Counted from the stretch's first letter, positions 7,429-15,110 are shown. The stretch: 17,486 nucleotides of DNA from CAZSTA01 sp964609495 [NCBI: uncultured bacterium] (GCA_964609495.1 CAZSTA010000063.1:1-17486), one strand, 5' to 3'. Translations and numbers: made by a program. Notes: generated from the sequence alone by a model not told the origin.

Positions 7429-8304
7429 ATGATGAAATACGCTTTATTCTTAGGCTGCACAGTTCCCGCTAGAGCGAGAAATTATGAGATGTCCTCGAGG
7501 AAGGTAGCTGAGGCTCTAGGCGTGGAGTTAGTCGATATTCCGGAGTTTGGTTGTTGTGGATTTCCTTTAAGAGGATTGAATCAAGAGACCACGATGCTTC
7601 TTGCCGCTAGGAATCTAGCCTTAGCTGAAGAGCAAGGATTAAATATAACTACTCTCTGTAGCGGTTGCGCCTCTATCCTCTCGGAATATAATAAAGAGCT
7701 AAAGGAAGATGAAGAGCTAAGGGAGGAGGTAAATAAGAAGCTGGCAAAGATGAATAAGCGTTACGATGGAGGAATTGAGGTCAAGCATTTTGCTCGAGTT
7801 CTATATGAAGATGTGGGGTTAGAGAAGATAAGGGCAGAGGTAAAGCGAGATCTTTCCGCCTGGAAGCTGGCTTCCTATTATGGTTGTCATTATCTAAAGC
7901 CCTCCGAGGCTCACGATGGATTCGATGATCCTGAGAATCCGAAATCCTTAGAAAGATTAGTGGAGGCGGCTGGGGCTATCCCCGTTTATTACGCGGAGCG
8001 AAGACATTGCTGTGGTGGGGCTATATTCGCTATAAATGGCGATCTCGCCTACTCTATGTCTAAGCAGACTTTGGACAGCGTGAAGGAATCTGGCGCTGAT
8101 GCTATGAACTTGATTTGCCAATTCTGTAGCAATATGTATGATGATAACCAAAGGCAGATCGAGGCTAAGTTCGAGGTAAGCTATAAAATACCAGTCCTCT
8201 TTTATCCTCAGGTATTGGGATTAGCTTTGGGGATGGATCCAAAAGAGCTGGGATTAAATATGAATAAGGTGAAGACCAAGGATCTTCTAGCGAAGTTGGA
8301 TTAA
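7429..8304 (+). CDS. hdrB: Heterodisulfide reductase subunit B (HdrB), disulfide-reducing subunit
   Basis: The 291-residue protein has two complete CCG domains: C10, C42-C43, C77-C80, with spacing C-x31-CC-x33-CxxC, and C153, C194-C195, C230-C233. In methanogen HdrB these ligate two non-cubane [4Fe-4S] clusters that cleave the CoM-S-S-CoB disulfide. CoM/CoB are not expected in a bacterium, so the natural substrate is another disulfide or acceptor. HdrC upstream and HdrA downstream complete the HdrABC set. ATG 7429 and ATG 7432 are both possible after AAGGGG (7418-7423). The gene is separated from hdrA by mscL and a nucleotidyltransferase gene, which is atypical. Confidence 0.94.
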   Translation: MMKYALFLGCTVPARARNYEMSSRKVAEALGVELVDIPEFGCCGFPLRGLNQETTMLLAARNLALAEEQGLNITTLCSGCASILSEYNKELKEDEELREEVNKKLAKMNKRYDGGIEVKHFARVLYEDVGLEKIRAEVKRDLSAWKLASYYGCHYLKPSEAHDGFDDPENPKSLERLVEAAGAIPVYYAERRHCCGGAIFAINGDLAYSMSKQTLDSVKESGADAMNLICQFCSNMYDDNQRQIEAKFEVSYKIPVLFYPQVLGLALGMDPKELGLNMNKVKTKDLLAKLD

Positions 8305-8324
8305 GGGCGAGCCAGCTTATCCAA
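8296..8324 (+). other. Hairpin spanning the hdrB stop codon
   Basis: TTGGATTAAG (8296-8305) pairs with CTTATCCAA (8316-8324) over 9 bp with one bulged T, around a 10-nt loop. The hdrB stop (8302-8304) lies in the stem. No U-run follows. It may be a weak or rho-assisted stop, or a 3' stability element. Confidence 0.4.
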
Positions 8325-8380
8325 AAGCGATAAAGAGCATAGAAAGAGGTTAATCATTTCGTGGAAAGGAGGGATTGAGG

Positions 8381-8836
8381 ATGCTAAGAGAATTTAAAGA
8401 GTTTGCTATGCGGGGCAACGTAGTTGACATGGCCGTCGGAATCATTATTGGTGCGGCCTTCGGCACGATCGTCAGCTCACTGGTCTCCGATATCATCATG
8501 CCACCTATTGGCTTGCTATTGGGCAACGTTGATTTCTCCAATCTTTTCATAGTGCTAAAAGCAGGCACGCCCACAGGACCTTACACCTCCCTTGCCGACG
8601 CTCAGGCAGCCAGTGCGGTTACCCTCAACTACGGTGCATTCGTGAATACGATCATTAGCTTCCTAATAGTCGCCTTTGCGGTATTTCTTCTCATCCGTGG
8701 TATCAACAGGCTTAAGCGACAAGAGGAAGCTCCGCCAGCCGAACCCACAACCAAGGAGTGCCCATATTGCCTGACTACTATTCCACTCAAAGCCACACGT
8801 TGCCCAAACTGCACTTCTAAGTTAGAGGCGGCGTAA
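8381..8836 (+). CDS. mscL: Large-conductance mechanosensitive channel MscL with C-terminal zinc ribbon
   Basis: MscL is a homopentameric inner-membrane channel that opens under hypo-osmotic membrane tension. The 151-residue product begins with the family signature ([18 protein letters not shown]), has TM1 at about 15-45, a periplasmic loop, and TM2 at about 85-110 ([18 protein letters not shown]). It ends with a cytoplasmic double-CxxC ribbon, C127-C130 and C141-C144 (CPYC, CPNC), not found in the E. coli-type protein. A TTG at 8375 is in frame, but ATG 8381 lies 7 bases after AAAGGAGGG and matches the family start. Base composition is richer in G+C than the flanking hdr genes. It sits between hdrB and hdrA with no obvious functional tie, suggesting insertion. 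Confidence 0.95.
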   Translation: MLREFKEFAMRGNVVDMAVGIIIGAAFGTIVSSLVSDIIMPPIGLLLGNVDFSNLFIVLKAGTPTGPYTSLADAQAASAVTLNYGAFVNTIISFLIVAFAVFLLIRGINRLKRQEEAPPAEPTTKECPYCLTTIPLKATRCPNCTSKLEAA

Positions 8837-9034
8837 AGCTATCGGTGCTCACGGAGCCAGAGAATACGTCCACATTGGCTAACACGCCGTTGGTGGCTTC
8901 GCCAAAACCCGCCGCTTGGGGTTCGACAAAGGCCATTTACCATTGAGGCGTCGCAGTGGGCGAGAGGTGACTCACCAGCGAAAGCACAGCAGGCTTTGGC
9001 AGGCATAACTTCATTACTTTAGAAAGGATTTATA
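8837..9034. other. GC-rich 198-base spacer with short dyads, no gene
   Basis: No plausible reading frame. Composition is noticeably more GC-rich than the rest of the window and continues the bias of mscL. It contains small dyads, including the perfect palindrome-like GGTGACTCACC (near 8966-8976) and GGC-TTC-GCC. A GGTTCGAC string resembles a tRNA T-loop, but no tRNA fold surrounds it. Confidence 0.5.
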
Positions 9035-9859
9035 ATGAAGGCTAATGCAAGCTCTAGCTATGGCTATGAAAATTGCCCCGAAGAACTTAAGCTCATATTG
9101 GATAAAATGGTAGAAGGTTTCAGAAATATTCTGCAAGATGATTTAGTAGGGATTTACCTACACGGCTCATTAGCTATGGGATGCTTTAACCCTAAATCTA
9201 GTGATATCGATTTTCTCGTCATTGTAAAAGATAAGTTGGAGGTCGAAACCAAGAGAAAAATTATTGACGTTATTCTACAACTTTCACGATCAAAATATAT
9301 GCCTGAGAAAGATTTTGAATTTAGCGTTATCTTGCAGAAATATTTGGAGCCCTTCATCTATCCAACTCCCTTTGAACTCCATTACTCAAAAATGTGGAAA
9401 AGAGATTATGAACTGGACAAGGTGGATTATACAAAGCAAGATGATGATCCTGATTTAGCGGCCCATATTACCATTACCTTGAATAGAGGTATTTCCTTAT
9501 ATGGCAAGCTAATAGAGGAAGTATTTCATCCGGTTCCTGAGGAGTATTATATTAGTTCACTGATCTATGATGTAGAGGATATCCCAGACAATATAACCAA
9601 AGATCCTGTTTATGGTATCCTTAATATGTGTAGAGTCCTTTACTATTTGAGAGAAAAAGTCATCTTTTCTAAAGATGAAGCCGCCGTCTGGGCTCTTGAG
9701 AATCTACCAGAGAAATTCAAGGATCCAGTTAAGCAAGCTATTTTACTATATAGAGGAGTAATTGACGAGGTAGAATGGGATAAAAAAGAACTTGTGGAAT
9801 TTTCTGATTACATGATGGAGAAGATAAATAGAGTCCGAGCCGCTCTCTCTAAATCATAA
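9035..9859 (+). CDS. AadA-like nucleotidyltransferase (ANT(3'')/ANT(9) family, DUF4111-type C-terminus)
   Basis: The 274-residue protein has a polymerase-beta-type nucleotidyltransferase N-terminus with HGSLAMG (His43-Gly44-Ser45) and the metal-binding SSDIDF (Asp57, Asp59). A helical C-terminal half contains GILNMCRVLYYLREK and KDEAAVWALENLP, resembling aminoglycoside adenylyltransferases of the AadA group, which adenylylate streptomycin or spectinomycin. The fold is recognisable, but true resistance activity is not established: many environmental members have unknown substrates. AAAGGA (9023-9028) precedes the ATG by 6 bases. Composition is AT-leaning, unlike mscL just upstream. It ends 31 bases before hdrA, so it probably shares a transcript with it; no functional link is evident. 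Confidence 0.82.
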   Translation: MKANASSSYGYENCPEELKLILDKMVEGFRNILQDDLVGIYLHGSLAMGCFNPKSSDIDFLVIVKDKLEVETKRKIIDVILQLSRSKYMPEKDFEFSVILQKYLEPFIYPTPFELHYSKMWKRDYELDKVDYTKQDDDPDLAAHITITLNRGISLYGKLIEEVFHPVPEEYYISSLIYDVEDIPDNITKDPVYGILNMCRVLYYLREKVIFSKDEAAVWALENLPEKFKDPVKQAILLYRGVIDEVEWDKKELVEFSDYMMEKINRVRAALSKS

Positions 9860-9890
9860 CAAAATCGAAAAAAGGAGAGGAAAAAGATAA

Positions 9891-12800
9891 ATGGGCGATA
9901 ATAATAACAATAAGAAAATAGGATCTGTTTTAGTTGTTGGTGGTGGTATCGCTGGCATCCAATCCTCCTTGGATTTGGCAGATTCGGGGTTTAAGGTCTA
10001 TCTAGTGGATAAATCTCCAGCTATCGGGGGAACTATGGCTCAATTGGATAAAACCTTCCCTACTAACGACTGCTCGATGTGTATCCTGGCTCCTAAGCTG
10101 GTGGAGGCGGGAAGACATCCCAATATTGAACTCATAACTATGGCGGAGCTCGAGAGCATAGAGGGAGAAGCAGGGAACTTCAAAGTGAATGTTAAAAAGC
10201 ACCCTCGCTATATAGATGAAGATGCCTGCACTGGCTGTGGTGATTGTGCTTTAGCTTGCCCTGTTGAATTGCCCTCGGAGTTCAATGAGGGTTTGGGTAT
10301 GCGTAACGCGGCTTATCGCCCCTATCCTCAAGCGATCCCCAATCTCTTCGCCATTGATAAGCGGGGTATCCCTCCCTGCCGAGCCGCTTGCCCAATAGGG
10401 GTCAACGCTCAAGGCTATGTGGCTTTGGTTAGTAAGGGGGAATTTCAGAAAGCCCTTGATCTAGTTCGCGAGACCAATCCCCTGCCTGCTATCTGTGGGA
10501 GAGTATGTCATCATCCGTGTGAAGAGAAGTGTAGCCGGGGCGATGTTGATGAGCCGATAGCAATCGATGCGATAAAGCGATTCGTATGGGATTGGGAGAA
10601 AGCTAACAATAGGAACGCGAGAGAGGAGAGCCTTCTGAAACAGCGAGCTGAGATTCAGAAGAAGGGGGAAAAGGTAGCGATCATCGGATCTGGACCAGCA
10701 GGATTGACCGCTGCCCACGATCTGATCAAAGCTGGCTATGATGTTACCATATTCGAGGCTCTGCCGGTAGCTGGTGGTATGCTGGCGGTCGGCATCCCCG
10801 ATTATCGATTGCCTCGCGAGGTCCTACAAGATGAAATAGATGATATATTAAAGCTCGGAGTCGAGCTCAAACTTAATACCGCTTTAGGCGAAGATATAAC
10901 GATAGAAGGGCTTTGGGAACGAGGATATAAGGCGATCCTCCTCGCGGTAGGAGCCCATATAAGCCGTAAGCTGAGGATCCCTGGCGAGGATATGGAGGGA
11001 GTAGTTCATGGGGTTGACTTCTTGAAAAAGGTTAACCTTGGCGATGAATCTGCCAAATCCCTCGTGAAAGGCAAGCGAGTTGCTATCATCGGTGGTGGTA
11101 ATGTGGCTATCGATGCCTCTAGGACTGCGATCCGCCTCGAGGCGGAGGAAGTTACTATCCTCTATCGAAGATCGAGGAAGGAGATGCCAGCCAACGAGTG
11201 GGAGGTCGAGGAGGCTGAACATGAAGGGGTAAAGATCCAATTCCTCACTGCTCCTACGAGAGTGATCGGGGAGGACGGAAAGGTAACGGGAATAGAATGC
11301 TCGCGGATGAAGTTAGGAGAGCCTGATGAGAGCGGAAGGCGTCGTCCTATCCCCATCGAGGGAGCGGAGTTCGTCGTAGATTGCGAGGTGATCATCCCAG
11401 CTATCAGCCAATCAGCCGATCTCTCCTTCAGCGATGATCTGGCTATAACTCGATGGGGAACTGCTGAGGTGGATCCCGAAACGCTTGCCACTAATATCAA
11501 GGGAATATTTGCCGCGGGAGATGCGGTGAATGGTCCGGGAACGGTCGTAGAGTCTATGGCTGATGGTCGAAGGGCCGCTCAAGCGATGATGAACTTCCTC
11601 TCCAATGATGGTCAGATCGAGATCAAAGTTAAAGCAGAGCCAACCAAGGAAATGCCACTTCTTGAGGAGTGCAGTTGGCTCACCGAAGAGGAAATAGAGA
11701 AGATCGAGCCCAAACCCCGTCAAGTGATGCCTTCTCTAGCGGCTGAGGAAAGGAGAGGTTCCTTCTCCGAGGTGGAGTTGGGTTTCACCGAAGAACAAGC
11801 GATAGCCGAGGCAAAGCGTTGTCTGGAATGTGGTGTATGCTCTGAGTGTATGGAGTGTGTGAGGGCTTGTGAGGCGGAGGCAGTTCGCCATGAGATGATA
11901 GAACAAATAATCGATCTTACAGTTGGAGCATTGATTTTGGCGCCTGGCTTCGATGAGTTCGACCCGCGAATCAAAACTGAATATGGTTATGATCGATATA
12001 AGAATGTATTAACTAGCATCGAATTCGAGAGGATGTTGAGCGCTTCAGGACCCTTCGGAGGACATCTGATGCGTCCCTCCGATGGTCAAACCCCTAGAAA
12101 GATCGCCTTTATCCAATGCGTTGGCTCCAGAGATGCGGAATGTGGAAATGAATATTGTTCCTCCGTATGCTGTATGTATGCTACTAAAGAGGCGGTTATC
12201 GCTAAGGAACACCAGCGAGATCTAGAGGCGACCATCTTCTTTATGGATATGAGAGCGTATGGTAAGGACTTCGATAAATACTACGAACGAGCTAAGGATG
12301 AATATGGAGTTCGATATGTGAGATCGAGAGTTGCCGCCACAGATGAGGATCCAAAAACCGGCAACTTACTGATAAATACCGAACTGGAGGATGGGACGCT
12401 CGTCAAAGAGGAGTTCGATCTGGTGATCCTCTCGGTAGGGCTAGAGCCATCCCACAGTATCTGGGAATTGGGGAAAAAATTAGGTATAAAGTTGAATCGT
12501 TATGGATTCTGCGAAACTACTACCTTTATGCCGCTTGCTACCTCTAGGGAGGGGATCTTCGTCTGTGGAGCGATGCAAGGACCGAAGGATGTTCCCGAAA
12601 CTGTTATGCAGGCCAGCGGTGCAGCCGCTCAGGTCAGCGCATTATTAGCGGCTGAGAGGGGGACGTTGGTTACGAAGAAGGAATATCCTCCTGAGAGGGA
12701 TGTCAGTGGTGAGCCTCCAAGAATCGGGGTATTCGTCTGTCATTGTGGAATCAACATCGGAGGAGTGGTGAACGTTCCCGAGGTTGTGGAATATGCTCGC

Positions 12801-14447
12801 CACCTTCCCGGGGTGGTATATGCGGAGGAGAACCTCTATACCTGCTCTCAGGATACCCAGGAAAAGATGCAGAAGGTAATAAAGGAGCATAATCTCAACC
12901 GGGTGGTCGTGGCTTCCTGCACGCCGAGGACTCACGAGCCGCTATTTAGAGAGACGCTTCGTCAGAGCGGTTTGAATAAATACCTCTTCGAGATGGCGAA
13001 TATCCGCGATCAATGTTCCTGGGTACATATGTTCGAGCCAGATAAAGCTACGGAGAAAGCTAAGGATCTGGTGCGAATGTCAGTAGCTAAAGCTGGGCGC
13101 TTGGAGCCTCTAGTGGAGAGAACTCTGCCGCTCACCAAGAAGGGATTGGTCATCGGTGGGGGGATATCAGGTATAGCCGCCGCCTTAGCCTTCGCTGATC
13201 AGGGATATGAGTCCTACTTGATCGAGAAGGAGGACGAGCTGGGAGGCAATCTGAGGAAGATATATTATACCGTGGAGGGAGATGATACCCAGGCTTATCT
13301 CGCCTCGATGATCGAGAAGGTCGAGAATAACGAGCTGATCCATATCCATACTGGCACCGAAGTCCAAGATGTAGCTGGATTTGTGGGGAACTTTACAACT
13401 ACTATCAACAGGAACGGTGAATGCCAAACAATAGATCACGGGGTCATAATAGTTGCTACTGGTGCTGAGGAGTATAAACCCAAGGAGTATATGTATGGGC
13501 AGGATGAGAGGATCATAACTCAACGGGAATTCGAGCAGAAGCTCGTCGATCCCTCCGACAAATTGGTCGATGAATTGAAATCGGTCGTTATGATCCAATG
13601 CGTCGGCTCTCGTAACGATGAACATCCTTACTGTAGTCGTATCTGTTGCACTGAGGCAGTCAAGAACGCCCTGAAGCTCAAGGAGAGAAATCCCCAAGCC
13701 GAGGTCTATGTTCTCTATCGAGATATGAGGACCTATGGCTTCAAGGAGGAGTTCTACAAGGAAGCGAGGGGAGAGGGAGTCCTCTTCATACGCTTCGAGG
13801 AGGGAGATGAGCCTCAGGTTGTTAAAGATAATGGCAAGATACGGGTGATAACGAGCGATCCTGTTCTGAAGGAGAAATTAGCCTTCGATCCTGATCTACT
13901 TGTCCTCTCCGCGGCGACTGTAGCCCCAGAGAGCAACAAAGAGCTAGCTCAGATGTTGAAGGTGTCCGTCAACGAAGATGGCTTCTTCCTGGAGGCTCAT
14001 ATGAAGCTTCGCCCAGTCGATTTCGCTACAGATGGTATCTTTCTCGCGGGATTAGCCCATAGTCCCAAGCTAATAGAGGAGAGCATAACCCAAGCCCAAG
14101 CAGCTGTATCGAGAGCTTGCACAGTCTTATCTCAGGATTTCATTCGAACGGAGGGTATAGTTTCCTCCGTAAATGAGATGCTATGCTCTGGTTGTGGAGA
14201 CTGCGAAGCACTATGTCCCTTCGAGGCGATCGAGATGGAGGTCAAGAAAGTTCCCTTCAAGGGAGAGAAGCTGGTTGCAGTCGTCAATGAAGCTCTCTGC
14301 AAAGGATGTGGAGCCTGTGCAGCTACCTGTCGCTCAGGAGCGATAAGCCTGAAGGGCTTCACCGATGCTCAACTTTGGTCTTCAATCCAATCCCTGCTCG
14401 ACGAGAAGGAAGAAGAGAAGAAGCTCGTTACTGTAGGTAGGCTATGA
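9891..14447 (+). CDS. hdrA: Giant HdrA: HdrA half with inserted GltD module, fused to a second full HdrA
   Basis: The 1518-residue flavo-iron-sulfur protein reads in order: FAD site GGGIAG (17-22), HdrA motif NDCSMC (C61, C64), a [4Fe-4S] motif (C113, C116, C119, C123), and an inserted GltD/NfnB-like unit at about 160-595. That unit has Fe-S cysteines C163, C167, C202, C206, C210, C214, FAD site GSGPAG (266-271), NAD(P)H site GGGNVA (401-406), and GIFAAGDAVNGPGTVVESM. Next comes CLECGVCSECMECVRAC (644-660) and an HdrA C-terminal part with IQCVGSR (C743). A second HdrA follows, with VCHCG (C950, C952), FAD site GGGISG from 1089, IQCVGSR (C1237), and two terminal ferredoxin clusters (C1432-C1442 and C1470-C1480). 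HdrA houses the bifurcating FAD; the GltD part should bind NAD(P)H. GGAGAGG precedes the ATG. Canonical HdrA is far shorter, roughly 650 residues. Confidence 0.94.
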   Translation: MGDNNNNKKIGSVLVVGGGIAGIQSSLDLADSGFKVYLVDKSPAIGGTMAQLDKTFPTNDCSMCILAPKLVEAGRHPNIELITMAELESIEGEAGNFKVNVKKHPRYIDEDACTGCGDCALACPVELPSEFNEGLGMRNAAYRPYPQAIPNLFAIDKRGIPPCRAACPIGVNAQGYVALVSKGEFQKALDLVRETNPLPAICGRVCHHPCEEKCSRGDVDEPIAIDAIKRFVWDWEKANNRNAREESLLKQRAEIQKKGEKVAIIGSGPAGLTAAHDLIKAGYDVTIFEALPVAGGMLAVGIPDYRLPREVLQDEIDDILKLGVELKLNTALGEDITIEGLWERGYKAILLAVGAHISRKLRIPGEDMEGVVHGVDFLKKVNLGDESAKSLVKGKRVAIIGGGNVAIDASRTAIRLEAEEVTILYRRSRKEMPANEWEVEEAEHEGVKIQFLTAPTRVIGEDGKVTGIECSRMKLGEPDESGRRRPIPIEGAEFVVDCEVIIPAISQSADLSFSDDLAITRWGTAEVDPETLATNIKGIFAAGDAVNGPGTVVESMADGRRAAQAMMNFLSNDGQIEIKVKAEPTKEMPLLEECSWLTEEEIEKIEPKPRQVMPSLAAEERRGSFSEVELGFTEEQAIAEAKRCLECGVCSECMECVRACEAEAVRHEMIEQIIDLTVGALILAPGFDEFDPRIKTEYGYDRYKNVLTSIEFERMLSASGPFGGHLMRPSDGQTPRKIAFIQCVGSRDAECGNEYCSSVCCMYATKEAVIAKEHQRDLEATIFFMDMRAYGKDFDKYYERAKDEYGVRYVRSRVAATDEDPKTGNLLINTELEDGTLVKEEFDLVILSVGLEPSHSIWELGKKLGIKLNRYGFCETTTFMPLATSREGIFVCGAMQGPKDVPETVMQASGAAAQVSALLAAERGTLVTKKEYPPERDVSGEPPRIGVFVCHCGINIGGVVNVPEVVEYARHLPGVVYAEENLYTCSQDTQEKMQKVIKEHNLNRVVVASCTPRTHEPLFRETLRQSGLNKYLFEMANIRDQCSWVHMFEPDKATEKAKDLVRMSVAKAGRLEPLVERTLPLTKKGLVIGGGISGIAAALAFADQGYESYLIEKEDELGGNLRKIYYTVEGDDTQAYLASMIEKVENNELIHIHTGTEVQDVAGFVGNFTTTINRNGECQTIDHGVIIVATGAEEYKPKEYMYGQDERIITQREFEQKLVDPSDKLVDELKSVVMIQCVGSRNDEHPYCSRICCTEAVKNALKLKERNPQAEVYVLYRDMRTYGFKEEFYKEARGEGVLFIRFEEGDEPQVVKDNGKIRVITSDPVLKEKLAFDPDLLVLSAATVAPESNKELAQMLKVSVNEDGFFLEAHMKLRPVDFATDGIFLAGLAHSPKLIEESITQAQAAVSRACTVLSQDFIRTEGIVSSVNEMLCSGCGDCEALCPFEAIEMEVKKVPFKGEKLVAVVNEALCKGCGACAATCRSGAISLKGFTDAQLWSSIQSLLDEKEEEKKLVTVGRL

Positions 14448-14474
14448 AGAATAAAAGCGATCATATTAAGAAAT

Positions 14475-14530
14475 CCTCTCTCCACAAGTCCCCTCTCCCC
14501 TCGTGGGAGAGGGATAGGGTGGGGGAGGTA
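14475..14530. repeat. Palindromic intergenic repeat (CCCTCTCCC/GGGAGAGGG type)
   Basis: CCCTCTCCC (14491-14499) pairs perfectly with GGGAGAGGG (14505-14513) over a 5-nt loop, followed by ATAGGGTGGGGGAGG. The reverse strand reads like the dispersed element CTCACCCTATCCCTCTCCC that recurs in intergenic regions of many unrelated bacteria. It lies between hdrA and mvhD and could form a strong RNA hairpin in the transcript. Confidence 0.7.
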
Positions 14531-14594
14531 TTGAAATCACCAGCTAATATTTGAACTTACTTGATTACTAGGCTAAGGGGGTAAATTCGCAATT

Positions 14595-15062
14595 ATGTCC
14601 GATAACGGAAGCGAGAAGCAAGGCACCGCTGAGGAGGATTGGGAGCCGACGATATTGGCTTTTTTATGTAACTGGTGTAGCTATGCTGGCGCTGATCTTG
14701 CGGGAACTAGCAGAATCCAATATCCTCCTAACATAAGGGTAATCCGAGTTCCCTGCTCAGCGCGAGTTAATCCAATGCTCATCATCAAAAGTTTGCAATA
14801 TGGTGTGGATGGGGTATTAGTATCGGGATGTCATCCGGGAGATTGTCATTATATTAGCGGTAATTATCTGGCTAGAAGAAAATTTACTTTGCTTAAGAGT
14901 CTCCTGGAATATTTTGGAATCGAATCGGATAGGGTTCAATTCTCATGGGTATCCGCGGCTGAAGGGGGGAAATTCTCGGAGGTAGTTAAAAAGGTGGCGG
15001 ATAGCGTCCGAGCTCTTGGCCCAGCGAAAAAGATGGTTAAAACTATGGGTGAGGTTGATTAA
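14595..15062 (+). CDS. mvhD: MvhD-like [2Fe-2S] electron-transfer subunit (F420-non-reducing hydrogenase delta)
   Basis: MvhD links an electron donor, normally [NiFe] hydrogenase MvhAG or formate dehydrogenase, to HdrA. The 155-residue protein shows the family hallmarks LCNWCSYAGADLAG (C25, C28), VPCSARV (C54) and GCHPGDCHY (C79, C84), which supply the [2Fe-2S] ligands. Family members often start close to the CNWCSY motif; this one has about 20 extra polar, acidic N-terminal residues. The Shine-Dalgarno AAGGGGG is about 13 bases from the ATG, which is rather far, but no better start is seen. It is separated from hdrA by 147 bases containing the palindromic repeat. No hydrogenase or Fdh subunit follows, so its donor must be encoded elsewhere or be HdrA's own NAD(P)H module. 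Confidence 0.93.
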   Translation: MSDNGSEKQGTAEEDWEPTILAFLCNWCSYAGADLAGTSRIQYPPNIRVIRVPCSARVNPMLIIKSLQYGVDGVLVSGCHPGDCHYISGNYLARRKFTLLKSLLEYFGIESDRVQFSWVSAAEGGKFSEVVKKVADSVRALGPAKKMVKTMGEVD

Positions 15063-15110
15063 CTCACTTAAAGTGCGAAGTCCGATGGCTTCGCTTGGAG
15101 TCTGTCAGTA

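Noticed and set aside
8925-8945. GGTTCGAC string resembling a tRNA T-loop
   Set aside because: The flanking bases do not form a T-stem, and no acceptor, D or anticodon arm can be built around it.
8837-9034. Integron attC site beside an aadA-like gene
   Set aside because: GGCTAACA looks superficially like a core site, but no matching GTTRRRY/RYYYAAC pair with proper arms was found, and the nucleotidyltransferase is not close in composition to known cassettes.
6837-15062. Standard sHdr sulfur-oxidation cluster
   Set aside because: The sHdr set has a short HdrA, duplicated hdrB/hdrC and no MvhD. Here HdrA is giant with a GltD insert and MvhD is present, so only a thematic parallel is claimed.
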